Shown here piece by piece: positions 18,082 to 26,245 of a DNA stretch of 64,000 bases; position 1 is the first letter of the stretch; every line of letters starts with the position of its first letter. Origin of the DNA: JABGQS01 sp963666505 (GTDB lineage: Bacteria; Bacillota; Clostridia; Christensenellales; SZUA-584); contig CAXXXL010000003.1 in assembly GCA_963666505.2 (NCBI GenBank), forward strand, positions 1,364,001 to 1,428,000, written 5' to 3'. The position numbers and the translations under genes were made by a program. The notes beneath the pieces were generated by a model. The model made no database searches, had not been told where the DNA came from, and saw nothing but the letters and a program-made list of their open reading frames with translations.

Positions 18082-19023
18082 TTGAAAGGACTTTTCACAT
18101 CTTTTGAAGTAGTAATCCCTATTTTTTTGCTCATAGCACTAGGTTACTTTCTAAGAAGGATAAAATTGCTCGACGGAAAGACTATAGAGAAATTAAACAA
18201 GCTCGTTTTCAACATGATATTTCCTGTAATGATTTTTAACAGTCTTTACGATGCGTCATTAAACCAGACAAAATTTTCCGGAGTGATAATATTTACTGTG
18301 GCGTATCTTATAGTTATATTTGCGCTCAGCCTTCTTATTATCCCCCGTCTGGAAAAACAGAATGAAAAAAGAAGTGTGCTTATACAAAGCTGGTTTCGTG
18401 CTTTTACTATGCTTTTCGGTTTTGCAATAATAACAAGCCTTTACGGGCAGCAGAACACGGCAATTCTTGCAATAGTTGTGGCAGTTGCCGTGCCTATAAG
18501 AAACGTTCTTGGTGTAGTAACGCTGGAGCTTTACGGTAAAGACAAATCAAACGTAAAAACGATGCTTATCAACATAATAAAAAATCCGCTTATAATAAGC
18601 TGTGTCGTTGGTATTGCTGCTATGTCGATAGATTTCGAGATGCCGTATGTTATAAGCAAACCTCTGGGTGACATCTCAAGAGTAGGATCGCCGCTAGCAC
18701 TTATCACACTTGGTGCATTTTTTGAATTTTCGCAGATAAAAAAGAACACAAAACCGCTGCTTGTCGGTCTGCTCGGCAGGATGATCATCACCCCAGTAAT
18801 ATTTATGGTAATAGCAATACTGCTCGGCTTTCGTGATATTGAACTTGTAACGATACTAATGGTAGTCGGTGTGCCGGTGGGCACAGCAACTTTTGTAATG
18901 TCGTATCAGATGGGCGCAGACTCAGAGCTTGCTGCACAGCTTATCGTCCTTGGCACCTGTGTTTCCGCTGTGACGATATTTTTATGGATATTTGTGCTGA
19001 AGAATCTTGCGTTGATAGCGTAG
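18082..19023 (+). CDS. AEC-family transporter (first of a tandem pair)
   Basis: A 313-residue auxin-efflux-carrier-family membrane protein with about ten hydrophobic segments. Bacterial members carry organic acids such as malate. The start is a TTG at 18082, chosen because AAGGAGG sits just upstream. The next gene is a clear paralogue with the same ending (TIFLWIFVLKNLAL versus TIFVWIFMLKYFAL), so this is a tandem duplication. In this cluster it may import or export an organic acid. Confidence 0.87.
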   Translation: MKGLFTSFEVVIPIFLLIALGYFLRRIKLLDGKTIEKLNKLVFNMIFPVMIFNSLYDASLNQTKFSGVIIFTVAYLIVIFALSLLIIPRLEKQNEKRSVLIQSWFRAFTMLFGFAIITSLYGQQNTAILAIVVAVAVPIRNVLGVVTLELYGKDKSNVKTMLINIIKNPLIISCVVGIAAMSIDFEMPYVISKPLGDISRVGSPLALITLGAFFEFSQIKKNTKPLLVGLLGRMIITPVIFMVIAILLGFRDIELVTILMVVGVPVGTATFVMSYQMGADSELAAQLIVLGTCVSAVTIFLWIFVLKNLALIA

Positions 19024-19072
19024 AGGGACTTCGCATCATATAAATTTTATAAGTTAAAGAAAGGAATATAGT

Positions 19073-20011
19073 TTGGAAGCAATTAACTTATCTTTAAGGG
19101 TAATAACTCCTGTTTTTCTGCTGATAGGTCTTGGGTATCTTCTTAAGAGGCTTGGTTTTTTTGCAGACGGTACTTTAAAAAAATTGATAGAGCTCACATT
19201 CAAGGTTTTCCTTGCTGTGATGATATTCAACAATCTATACAATACAACGATAGAGCAGGCGCTAAACGGGCCGGTAATGCTCTTTGCCGCCGGCTATGTA
19301 GTAAGCGCTTTTGTATTGTGTATGATAATCATACCGAGGATAGAAAAAAGCAATCCTAAAAGAAGCTCGATGGTACAGGGGATATTCCGCAGCAACAACC
19401 TGATGCTGGGAATACCGATAATCTCTGCGCTGTGCGGAGACGAGAACCTTGGTCTTATGACTATGGTAATCGCAGTTGTTGTTCCGCTTTATAACTCGCT
19501 GGGCGTGGTAACTCTCGAAGTTTTCAGCGGGCAGAAGCTGAATGTAAAGGCGATACTGTTAAATATAATAAAGAACCCTTTCGTTGCAGCGTCTATACTT
19601 GGTATAATAGCGTTGGTTACCGGGTTAAAGCTGCCCAGAATTATTGAAAAGCCGCTTTCAGATCTTTCCGGTGTGGCTATACCGCTTGCGCTTATACTTC
19701 TTGGCGGCTATATAGACTTCAGCGCCGTCAAAGGCTCTGTAAGGAACATAGTGATAGGCGTAGTGGGAAGGCTGGTAGTTATACCCGCTGTTTTCATTGG
19801 TATTGCGATACTGCTAGGTTTTCGTGGGCCAGAGCTCATAACTCTTATGGGAACTATTGCGGCCCCAACTGCTACAGCATCGTTTATAATGGCGCAGCAG
19901 ATGGGCGGCGATGCAGACCTTGCGGCCCACCTTGTCGTTTTCAGCACTTTGTTTTCAGCCGGGACGATATTTGTGTGGATATTCATGCTCAAATATTTTG
20001 CACTGTTTTAG
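19073..20011 (+). CDS. AEC-family transporter (second of a tandem pair)
   Basis: A 312-residue paralogue of the preceding gene with about ten membrane segments. It also starts with TTG (19073) after AAAGGAA. Glycine- and proline-containing stretches in the middle of both halves follow the AEC/SBF-type pattern. Substrate unknown. Confidence 0.87.
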   Translation: MEAINLSLRVITPVFLLIGLGYLLKRLGFFADGTLKKLIELTFKVFLAVMIFNNLYNTTIEQALNGPVMLFAAGYVVSAFVLCMIIIPRIEKSNPKRSSMVQGIFRSNNLMLGIPIISALCGDENLGLMTMVIAVVVPLYNSLGVVTLEVFSGQKLNVKAILLNIIKNPFVAASILGIIALVTGLKLPRIIEKPLSDLSGVAIPLALILLGGYIDFSAVKGSVRNIVIGVVGRLVVIPAVFIGIAILLGFRGPELITLMGTIAAPTATASFIMAQQMGGDADLAAHLVVFSTLFSAGTIFVWIFMLKYFALF

Positions 20012-20026
20012 AAAGAGAGAATATTG

Positions 20027-20977
20027 ATGAAAGCGTTTCTGAAAAACAACCTGTTTATACTGCTTATAATAGCGGTGCTTGTTTTCTCTATATTCGTACC
20101 CGGGCCGGGGATGCTTATTAAAAAGGTCGAGAATATAACGCTTTATCTAACATTCATAGCCATGTTTGCGTCTGGCCTTGGGTTGTCGTTTACCAACATC
20201 AAGGACGGATTTCGTGACTGGAAGAGTATTATGTTCAGCTTCCTGTCTGTTTATCTCATATTTCCTCTGGTTACAATAGCGCTTATGTTTGCCGTTGGAA
20301 CCACTAAGGGCGATATCTTTGTTGGGAGTATGATATTGGCTGCGCAGTCGTCAACGCTGGCTTCTGCCGTCGTGCTTACCGCAAGTGCAAACGGAAACGT
20401 TCCGCTGGCGCTAATAATAACGATAATCAACAATATGACGTCCGCAGTACTCACGCCTCTTGTGCTAAAAGCTACGTTGTCGCTCAGTGAACCTGTGTCG
20501 TTCAACGCAGGCGAGATGATAATAAAGCTGCTTCTGGCGCTGGTACTGCCCATAATACTTGCTCAGATACTCCGAAAAGTTCTCGGCAAAAGGTTGGAGA
20601 GAATATCGCCGTATAGAAAAACCGTTTCAATGCTCGTTGTGCTTGTCATCGTGCTGTCCGGGGCGTCGGCTGCAGCGGAACATATAAAGAAAAATGTGAG
20701 TATAGCGCTTCTCATTATATTGTTAGTAGCCGGTTTGCATATCATCATGCTGCTAATATCAGTGTTGTATCTTAAACTTGCTAAGACAAAACAGCAAAGC
20801 AAGTCGGCGGTGCTTTTCACAGCGACGCAGAAAACGCTGCCGGCGTCGCTTCTGATTTGGGAAAGCTATTTCCCGTCATATCTGCTTGCACCGCTTGTGC
20901 TTGTGCTGCACCATATAACCCAGCTGCTCATAGACTCATTTGTCGTAAGCAGGCTTACAAGGAGGAATAAAAAATGA
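20027..20977 (+). CDS. SBF/BASS-like transporter (bile acid:Na+ symporter family)
   Basis: A 316-residue membrane protein with about nine to ten hydrophobic segments. The region MFASGLGLSFTNI and the discontinuous segment around ATQKTLPASLL fit the SBF-like family, which moves organic anions with sodium. I prefer the ATG at 20027 to the TTG one codon earlier. It follows the second AEC gene by 15 bases and is probably part of the same transcript. It is the third candidate organic-acid carrier in a row. Confidence 0.8.
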   Translation: MKAFLKNNLFILLIIAVLVFSIFVPGPGMLIKKVENITLYLTFIAMFASGLGLSFTNIKDGFRDWKSIMFSFLSVYLIFPLVTIALMFAVGTTKGDIFVGSMILAAQSSTLASAVVLTASANGNVPLALIITIINNMTSAVLTPLVLKATLSLSEPVSFNAGEMIIKLLLALVLPIILAQILRKVLGKRLERISPYRKTVSMLVVLVIVLSGASAAAEHIKKNVSIALLIILLVAGLHIIMLLISVLYLKLAKTKQQSKSAVLFTATQKTLPASLLIWESYFPSYLLAPLVLVLHHITQLLIDSFVVSRLTRRNKK

Positions 20978-21094
20978 AAATTTAAAAAATAGAAGAATCA
21001 AGTGTATTTAGTAAAATATAAGGGATAATGTTAAATACGAAAGGTAGTAAACATATCTTCCAAGTAATAATTTATATACTATTAAGGAGAAAAA

Positions 21095-22582
21095 ATGAGT
21101 ATTTATTTTGGAGATCTGCATAATCACTGTAATATATCATATGGATTCGGCGATATTGAAAATGCTCTTAGTGAGGCAAAACAGCATCTCGATTTTTGCT
21201 CCGTTACAGGACATGCGATGTGGCCAGATATGCCAACGAATGATAAAAGATTAGAATATTTCATAGATTATCATAAAAAGGGATTTAAAAAGCTTAAGGA
21301 GAACTGGCAAAAGACAAAAAGTATTGTTGATTCTTACAACACAGAAGACTTTGTGACTTTTCATAGTTATGAAATACATTCAAATGAATTTGGCGATTAT
21401 CATGTTATATCACCAAATAAAAATATTGAAATAAAGTATTGTAGAACTCCTTTAGATCTTTTTAAAGCAATTAAAAAGGATTCTGATGTAATTATTGTTC
21501 CCCACCATACTGCTTATATTAAAGGATATCGTGGCATAAATTGGGATGGTTTTGATGAGTTAGCTAGTCCCTTAGTTGAAATATTCTCGAAGCATGGATG
21601 TGCTTTTTCTGACACAGCACCATATCCATATTACCATACAATGGGACCAAGGGTTTATGAAGGGACAGCAATATATGGATTGAGTCTGGGTAAAAAATTT
21701 TCCTTTATTGGATCTACAGATCATCATGCTGGATATCCGGGTTCATATGGCGATGGTAGACTCGCAGTGCACGCTACTAAAAAGGATAGAAAAAGTATTT
21801 GGGAGGCTTTGAAAAAAGGAAATACATATGCCCTAACTGGTGACAAAATTGAATGCTATTTTACTATAAACGGTCATAAAATGGGGAGCAAGATATATGA
21901 AAGTGGGATACGAGACATTTCGCTAAGTGTAAAAGGATGTGATGCTATTGAAAAAGTAACTATTTATAAAAACGAGAAAGTCTGGAAAATTATAAACCCT
22001 AATGAAGAGGATGAGGATTCCGTAGGATTATTTAAGATAAGTTTAGAATTTGGATGGGGATTTTCTGAGGATATAATAGAATGGGAAACAAATATAAGAA
22101 TTACGAACGGGAAAATTAAAGCAATAGAACCATGTTTTAGAGGCGCTAGCGTTTTATCTCCTGAAAAAAACATAGAGAAAAACGCAGTCATTAATAAGTT
22201 TGGGAATAGACTTGTTAAGAAGGCCGATAATAACTTTGAACTTTTTTGTAAAACTGCAAAAAACATCTCAACATTACACCCGCAAACATGTCTGGCTATT
22301 GTTGAACTTGAAGGCGACTACAATTCAATGCTTCATTTAAATATCAATGGTAAGCAAAAGAAGTTTACATTATCTGAACTTGTAAACGGTAGCAAAGCAT
22401 TTTTTATGAACGGTATGGCATCTGAAGCTGTGCTTATACATAGAGCAGTGCCCAAAAATAAGTATATGATTGAATATAACGCACAGGATACTGCCGAAAA
22501 GGATTTGGATTATTATTTTTGTGAAGTGCAGCAGAAGAATATGCAATTTGCATGGGTAAGCCCTATATATATTATGTCATAG
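21095..22582 (+). CDS. PHP-domain / DUF3604-like metal-dependent hydrolase
   Basis: A 495-residue protein opening with GDLHNHCNISYG, the first PHP metal motif, followed by SVTGHAMWPD, HSYEIHS, VPHHTAY near residue 134 and GSTDHHAG near 206, giving the histidine/aspartate set of a polymerase-and-histidinol-phosphatase fold. The C-terminal half looks beta-rich. Such proteins hydrolyse phosphoesters or related bonds; some sit in sugar-sulfate loci. It follows the transporter genes by 117 bases after AAGGAG and is AT-rich like the sulfatase, so it may have arrived with it. Confidence 0.75.
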   Translation: MSIYFGDLHNHCNISYGFGDIENALSEAKQHLDFCSVTGHAMWPDMPTNDKRLEYFIDYHKKGFKKLKENWQKTKSIVDSYNTEDFVTFHSYEIHSNEFGDYHVISPNKNIEIKYCRTPLDLFKAIKKDSDVIIVPHHTAYIKGYRGINWDGFDELASPLVEIFSKHGCAFSDTAPYPYYHTMGPRVYEGTAIYGLSLGKKFSFIGSTDHHAGYPGSYGDGRLAVHATKKDRKSIWEALKKGNTYALTGDKIECYFTINGHKMGSKIYESGIRDISLSVKGCDAIEKVTIYKNEKVWKIINPNEEDEDSVGLFKISLEFGWGFSEDIIEWETNIRITNGKIKAIEPCFRGASVLSPEKNIEKNAVINKFGNRLVKKADNNFELFCKTAKNISTLHPQTCLAIVELEGDYNSMLHLNINGKQKKFTLSELVNGSKAFFMNGMASEAVLIHRAVPKNKYMIEYNAQDTAEKDLDYYFCEVQQKNMQFAWVSPIYIMS

Positions 22583-22747
22583 CTGACAGTGATACTTAAT
22601 AAGACGAGACATCGTTGTTTAACCATCTTGTTTCGCAATGGTGAGGGAAGAATCTGCTACAAAAATTCACTTTCTTTACAGTAAACTTACAGTGATAAGA
22701 TCATAAAGTGGAAATTATAATATTAAAATTTTTTTCGGAATTATCCC

Positions 22748-22776
22748 TTGACGTACCTCGAACAATAGTTTATACT
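22748..22776 (+). promoter_or_regulatory. Transposase promoter overlapping the left inverted repeat
   Basis: TTGACG (22748-22753) and TATACT (22771-22776) are 17 bp apart. The -35 box overlaps the last bases of the terminal repeat, so a transposase bound to the end could repress its own gene. Confidence 0.65.
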
Positions 22777-22795
22777 ATATGTAGAGGTGATTAAT

Positions 22796-23701
22796 ATGAC
22801 GTTTTTCAGTTTTATAGAGCAGTTCCCAACAGAGAATGATTGTATAGACTATTATCTAAAGATACGCTATCCCAAAGGTGTGCATTGTAATCATTGCGGA
22901 AACCCTAAAGTGTATCAGCGCAACAATAATCCAAAAGTATTTAATTGTCCTAACTGTTACAATACATTCTCACCGTTCAAAGACACAATATTTGAGAAGT
23001 CCAGAACAGACCTGCGAAAATGGTTTTATGCTATCCATTTATTTTTGAACGGCAAAAAAGGCATATCGGCTTTACAGCTACAACGTGAAATAGGAGTAAC
23101 GTATAAAACAGCGTGGAGAATGTTACAGCAAATCAGATCCGCAATGGGTAACGCTGAACAAAAAGAGTTTTTCAATGCGGTTATTGAAATGGACGAAACA
23201 TATGTAGGCGGTAAGCCCAGAAAGAAGAACGACCACAACGACAAAGGCGGTTGGAGCGGTCATAGCGGTAGAGGAACTAAAAAGACAGCAGTTATAGGAG
23301 CGATTGACAGAGATAATAAGACGGTATATGCAAAGGTATCATTACCTAACAAGAAGGGGCAAAAGGTATCGTTTAATCAGCTTCTGGACGTTCTGAGCGC
23401 AGTATCTAAGCCAGAAAACAACAACGTAATAGTAACAGACGAGTTACACGCTTACAGACCGTTATCAAGTAACAATTACGTGCATTTAAGAGTAGACCAT
23501 TCAATGGCGTTTTCTGACCATAACGGAACGCACACGAACACGATAGAAAGTTTTTGGGCAACGTTAAAGCGTGGAGTATACGGAATATATCATCATGTAT
23601 CAGTTAAGTACATGCAAAGATACGTTGACGAGTTTTGTTTCAGATATAATAATCGTGGAATGAATATGTTTGATATGGTTTTGAGACAATCTAAAATATA
23701 G
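22796..23701 (+). CDS. IS1595-family (ISXO2-like) transposase
   Basis: A 301-residue transposase with an N-terminal zinc ribbon (CNHCG and CPNCY) and an ISXO2-like DDE core: EMDETYVGG near residue 126, VTDELHAYRP near 214 and the late region HTNTIESFWATLKRG. The ATG at 22796 follows AGAGGTG. It is distinct from the 2.9-kb copy. Its stop codon directly abuts the stop of the convergent toxin gene. Confidence 0.93.
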   Translation: MTFFSFIEQFPTENDCIDYYLKIRYPKGVHCNHCGNPKVYQRNNNPKVFNCPNCYNTFSPFKDTIFEKSRTDLRKWFYAIHLFLNGKKGISALQLQREIGVTYKTAWRMLQQIRSAMGNAEQKEFFNAVIEMDETYVGGKPRKKNDHNDKGGWSGHSGRGTKKTAVIGAIDRDNKTVYAKVSLPNKKGQKVSFNQLLDVLSAVSKPENNNVIVTDELHAYRPLSSNNYVHLRVDHSMAFSDHNGTHTNTIESFWATLKRGVYGIYHHVSVKYMQRYVDEFCFRYNNRGMNMFDMVLRQSKI

Positions 23702-24184
23702 TTATTTTTTAGTTAACATTTCAATTAATTGAGCTTCAATACTAAGAATACCTGGCTGTTTTTGGTTGAATATAATTCCCTTGCGTGTTATGGCTAGTAT
23801 CGCTTTTGCTTTAGTTTTTATTGCCTTTATATCTGTTTTATCTAAAAGCATTACAGGCTGACCGCTAATTGTATATTCTCTGTCTATATATTTACTTGTA
23901 ACCGGAAATACATCTCCCGTTACAAATGCGCTCTTTCCACCCGCTAAAGGAATTACATGGCAAATATTGCATGGTTTATTCTCTGCTTTGCGCTTATTTA
24001 TCTTATCTTCATATTTTGCTATTCTCCTACTCATAGGAACCATCCAAAATAATCCACTAATTGAACCGGGGATACAAAAACATGCGGGTCTATTTTCTTC
24101 GTCATTACGTTTTAAGTAGGGGTCGGGAAAGTCGAGAAAGTATTGGTCGCTTATAATATAAAGTGAATTACTCCTCGGCAACAT
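23702..24184 (-). CDS. cptN: Type III toxin (endoribonuclease), CptN/ToxN-like
   Basis: A 160-residue protein with the pattern of type III toxins that annotators place in the CptIN group: FPDPYLKRNDEENRP, an ISGLFWMVPMSRR strand, a KCxxxKxxKPCNICHV-like basic stretch, VFPVTSKYIDREYT and a C-terminal helix with KAKAILAITRKG. ToxN-family enzymes cleave RNA and are held inactive by small repeat RNAs. The gene starts 15 bases after the terminator that ends the repeat array, exactly the layout of type III loci (promoter, repeats, leaky terminator, toxin). AGCGAGG is the ribosome binding site. The family call is from remembered sequences plus the locus layout; ToxN or TenpN subfamily is possible. 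Confidence 0.8.
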   Translation of the reverse strand: MLPRSNSLYIISDQYFLDFPDPYLKRNDEENRPACFCIPGSISGLFWMVPMSRRIAKYEDKINKRKAENKPCNICHVIPLAGGKSAFVTGDVFPVTSKYIDREYTISGQPVMLLDKTDIKAIKTKAKAILAITRKGIIFNQKQPGILSIEAQLIEMLTKK

Positions 24185-24198
24185 AACAACCTCGCTGT

Positions 24199-24226
24199 AA
24201 AAAGAAGCCCTCTATATGAGGGCTTC
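24199..24226 (-). terminator. Terminator between antitoxin RNA and toxin gene
   Basis: GAAGCCCTC (24204-24212) pairs perfectly with GAGGGCTTC (24218-24226) and, on the minus strand, a run of five T follows. In type III systems this attenuator lets most transcripts end as antitoxin RNA and only some read through into the toxin. Confidence 0.88.
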
Positions 24227-24324
24227 GAACTTTCGAACCGGCATTTTATTCGTCGGATACCGGCTACCGACGCACTTTCAAATCAGCATTTTATTAGTCG
24301 CATACTGACTAGCGACGAACTTTC
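24226..24324 (-). ncRNA. cptI: Type III RNA antitoxin, 2.2 tandem 45-bp repeats (CptI-like)
   Basis: On the minus strand two 45-bp units (24280-24324 and 24235-24279) and a 9-base partial third (24226-24234, GAAAGTTCG) follow each other. Both contain a 5-bp stem, GTCGC/GCGAC in unit 1 and GTCGG/CCGAC in unit 2, which differ by a compensating pair change. The 9-base loop of each stem (AGTCAGTAT; AGCCGGTAT) can pair with a downstream stretch (ATGCTGATT; ATGCCGGTT) with two more compensating changes, making an H-type pseudoknot. This is the hallmark of ToxI/CptI-type antitoxins that wrap and inhibit the toxin. Confidence 0.87.
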
Positions 24325-24333
24325 TACATCCAT

Positions 24334-24362
24334 ATTATAATGCTATCATATATAAATGTCAA
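24334..24362 (-). promoter_or_regulatory. Consensus promoter of the RNA antitoxin
   Basis: On the minus strand TTGACA (24357-24362) and TATAAT (24334-24339), both perfect consensus, are 17 bp apart. Transcription would begin at about the first base of the first repeat. Confidence 0.88.
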
Positions 24363-24424
24363 TTTTTTTTAGACATTTATATGAATTATTTTGCATATTT
24401 TACGAATTAATTTACAATTATCGG

Positions 24425-24739
24425 TTATATTAATTTCAATAAGCATTCAATCCAATATGCTAACGCCAACCAAAAACACACAAGTAATATTGAATAAAAA
24501 ACAAATGTGTAGTTTGATAGTTTTTTATTATCAGAGTAGGCATCATCAAATTCCTTAAAAAGATCAAGCTTAAAACCTTTGTAAATATAGGACGGTTCTT
24601 TTTTGCCTATCTTTTCAATTAGCTTGTATAAAATAGAACTAAGTATTCTAAAAACATAAAAAACAATCATAATAGAACCAAGCACTATTGTAATCCAATA
24701 AACTATTTTAAAAACAAAGGACGAATCCAACTCTATCAT
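24425..24739 (-). CDS. Small membrane protein, transposon passenger
   Basis: A 104-residue protein with a hydrophobic N-terminal pair of segments (residues ~10-40), a charged middle (KLIEKIGKKEP to DDAYSDNKK) and a C-terminal membrane segment (YTFVFYSILLVCFWLALAYW). AGAGGTGAAG precedes the ATG. It lies upstream of the antitoxin promoter on the same strand and is divergent from the next gene. I do not recognise the family. Its presence between the transposon ends makes it cargo. Confidence 0.6.
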   Translation of the reverse strand: MIELDSSFVFKIVYWITIVLGSIMIVFYVFRILSSILYKLIEKIGKKEPSYIYKGFKLDLFKEFDDAYSDNKKLSNYTFVFYSILLVCFWLALAYWIECLLKLI

Positions 24740-24831
24740 ATCTTCACCTCTAAAATATATTAGGAATATTATAACATATATCTATAATATGTGGTATTAT
24801 TTATATATCTTTTACCGAAGGAGCTTTTTTT

Positions 24832-25107
24832 ATGTCAGACCTTTACAATGAAGATTATAAATATTTAAAGAAACTAGCTGATACTAACGCTTGTATAGAT
24901 ACGAAACGCATTGAATTTAAAAAATTTAAGTCACTAAATCTAATTTCTTCAATTACGATTAATGGTATTGCTTGTTATAGGGCTAACGATAACGCTAAAC
25001 GAGAATTAAAAATGCATAGAAATAAAATACTTGCAATATTTCTAATCCCAATTGCAGTCGCCGTTATTGCCGGACTAATCGTTGCATTATTACAGACGTT
25101 ATTATAG
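24832..25107 (+). CDS. Small membrane-anchored protein with winged-helix-like N-terminus
   Basis: A 91-residue protein. Residues 1-65 (YLKKLADTNACID, then FKKFKSLNLISSITINGIACYRAND) resemble a small winged helix in helix and turn spacing, and residues ~68-91 form one membrane span (LAIFLIPIAVAVIAGLIVALL). AAGGAGC precedes the ATG. The gene is divergent from the 104-residue membrane protein, sharing a 92-bp AT-rich promoter region. Function unknown; a membrane-tethered regulator is possible. Confidence 0.55.
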   Translation: MSDLYNEDYKYLKKLADTNACIDTKRIEFKKFKSLNLISSITINGIACYRANDNAKRELKMHRNKILAIFLIPIAVAVIAGLIVALLQTLL

Positions 25108-25135
25108 CTACTATGACAGCCACTATAATAGGCAT
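25064..25135 (-). CDS. Possible 23-residue hydrophobic peptide (type I toxin-like)
   Basis: A minus-strand frame starting at the ATG at 25135 encodes a peptide rich in I, V and A (MPIIVAVIVAIITSV...) ending in a basic tail (QRLVRQ). GAGGTG lies at ideal distance, and the leader contains a 12-bp imperfect palindrome (TATAGTGTTCCT / AGGAATACTATA near 25153-25181). TTGACA at 25201-25206 lies near the right transposon end. It overlaps the 3' end of the plus-strand gene in a different phase. Size and hydrophobicity recall Fst/Ldr-type toxins, but no antisense RNA was identified. Confidence 0.3.
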   Translation of the reverse strand: MPIIVAVIVAIITSVIMQRLVRQ

Positions 25136-25317
25136 TTATTTTTCACCTCACAATATAGTATTCCTCTACAGGAACACTATACACCCAAACCCACATGTTG
25201 TGTCAAGGGTATGAGAAGGGATAATTCCGATTTTTTTTAATATTTCGTGCGTGATTTATTTATTAGAATAAGTTGTAGAAAAATAAACAAAATTGAATTT
25301 AGTCAGGAGTAGAATAA

Positions 25318-25401
25318 TTGTATTTTTTATTTTTGCTTATAAGTTTAGGAGCTTCAATAATCGGAGCTATTTGTGGTATCGGGGGAGGAGTACTGTACTA
25401 A
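25318..25401 (+). pseudogene. N-terminal fragment of a TauE/SafE-family membrane protein
   Basis: A TTG start after CAGGAG opens a 27-codon frame with LISLGASIIGAICGIGGG, which matches the start of TauE/SafE anion exporters including the glycine-rich turn after the first helix. It hits a TAA right after GGGVLY, and the following 100 bases continue in another frame without recognisable TauE sequence. It lies just outside the right end of the transposon. Confidence 0.5.
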
Positions 25402-25576
25402 AGTTCATGGACGATGTTTACAAGTCTAATTTATTAAGCTATCACTATTTAGATGTTATAAAGAACAACGGTATTGACGAGGAAAGTTTCCGGGTGCGAC
25501 AAGATGAACAATAATTCAAGATACTATGTAGTTGAGAGGTCTTAAAACTTTTTGCGCTTTAACCAAGGAAAAGCAT

Positions 25577-26218
25577 ATGAATAATCAAACAAAAATTAAA
25601 TGGCAAGGGCATATATTATCGATTCAGCCCCGTACGACCGTTTGGCGGTATTTAATGGATAACCGAAAGCATTCTCATATTGGCTATAACTTGTTCCTGG
25701 AAGGAAGTGCTAATGGTATAGATGGACAGTTTGCCGTTGCGATTTCGGAAAAACAGCAGCAACGCACCGGCTTCCGAATTGGAGATATTGTCAAGGGCAC
25801 GGCTTGGACAAAGAAATATCCAAAGCGGGAATTTGCTGATTATTATCGTGCAGGAGCACTAAAACGCATTAGCAAAGCTACACAAGAACCCGAATCAGCA
25901 CCGCCGCCTTGGAGAATTGCTCCTCCGGATATGCAAACATACAAGTGGCGTGGAGCAAGAATATTGAGCCTTAGCTGTTGGAAAGGTAAATGCTTTCAAT
26001 GTGTTTGGGCTAATATGGCTAATGTGACTATCGAGTATGACTGGGGTAATATCCAGAAATACCGATTTGAAAGCTTCTGCTACGGTCCTAAATCATGCAA
26101 GTTTTATAGGAAGGGTAAACCGCGTTCCGTGCCATACAAAGGAATGGGTTCTTGCTTGGATGACGGCGGTTTGGATGAGGTATGCACTGAGAACAGAGAC
26201 TGGATGATTAGCATTTAA
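25577..26218 (+). CDS. Hypothetical protein, conserved-looking, cysteine-containing
   Basis: A 213-residue soluble protein that I do not recognise by function. The N-terminal half (KWQGHILSIQPRTTVWRY, then GDIVKGTAW) and the C-terminal half (YKWRGARILSLSCW) look like two related small beta domains. Six cysteines cluster in the C-terminal half (CWKGKCFQC, FCYGPKSC, GSC), a possible metal site. I use the ATG at 25577 after CCAAGGAAAAG. It stands alone between gene remnants. Confidence 0.55.
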   Translation: MNNQTKIKWQGHILSIQPRTTVWRYLMDNRKHSHIGYNLFLEGSANGIDGQFAVAISEKQQQRTGFRIGDIVKGTAWTKKYPKREFADYYRAGALKRISKATQEPESAPPPWRIAPPDMQTYKWRGARILSLSCWKGKCFQCVWANMANVTIEYDWGNIQKYRFESFCYGPKSCKFYRKGKPRSVPYKGMGSCLDDGGLDEVCTENRDWMISI

Positions 26219-26245
26219 TGATATAGATTGTTTTGTGAGGTTCCC

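Larger units (their letters stand above)
22736..25229. mobile_element. IS1595-family transposon carrying a type III TA system
   Basis: CGGAATTATCCCTT at 22736-22749 and its exact reverse complement at 25216-25229 are 14-bp terminal inverted repeats. The 8-bp direct repeat ATTTTTTT abuts both ends (22728-22735 and 25230-25237), the usual IS1595 duplication length. The 2,494-bp element holds the transposase near its left end and, as passengers, a CptIN-like toxin-antitoxin module, two small membrane-protein genes and possibly a tiny hydrophobic peptide. The AT-rich duplication is low complexity, but repeat, length and gene content agree. Confidence 0.85.

Noticed and set aside
24226..24324. CRISPR-like short repeats
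   Set aside because: Units are directly tandem without spacers and end in a terminator before a toxin gene, which fits a type III antitoxin.
25402..25514. Open frame continuing after the TauE fragment
   Set aside because: Lies in another frame and has no TauE similarity or start signal; left as unexplained remnant.
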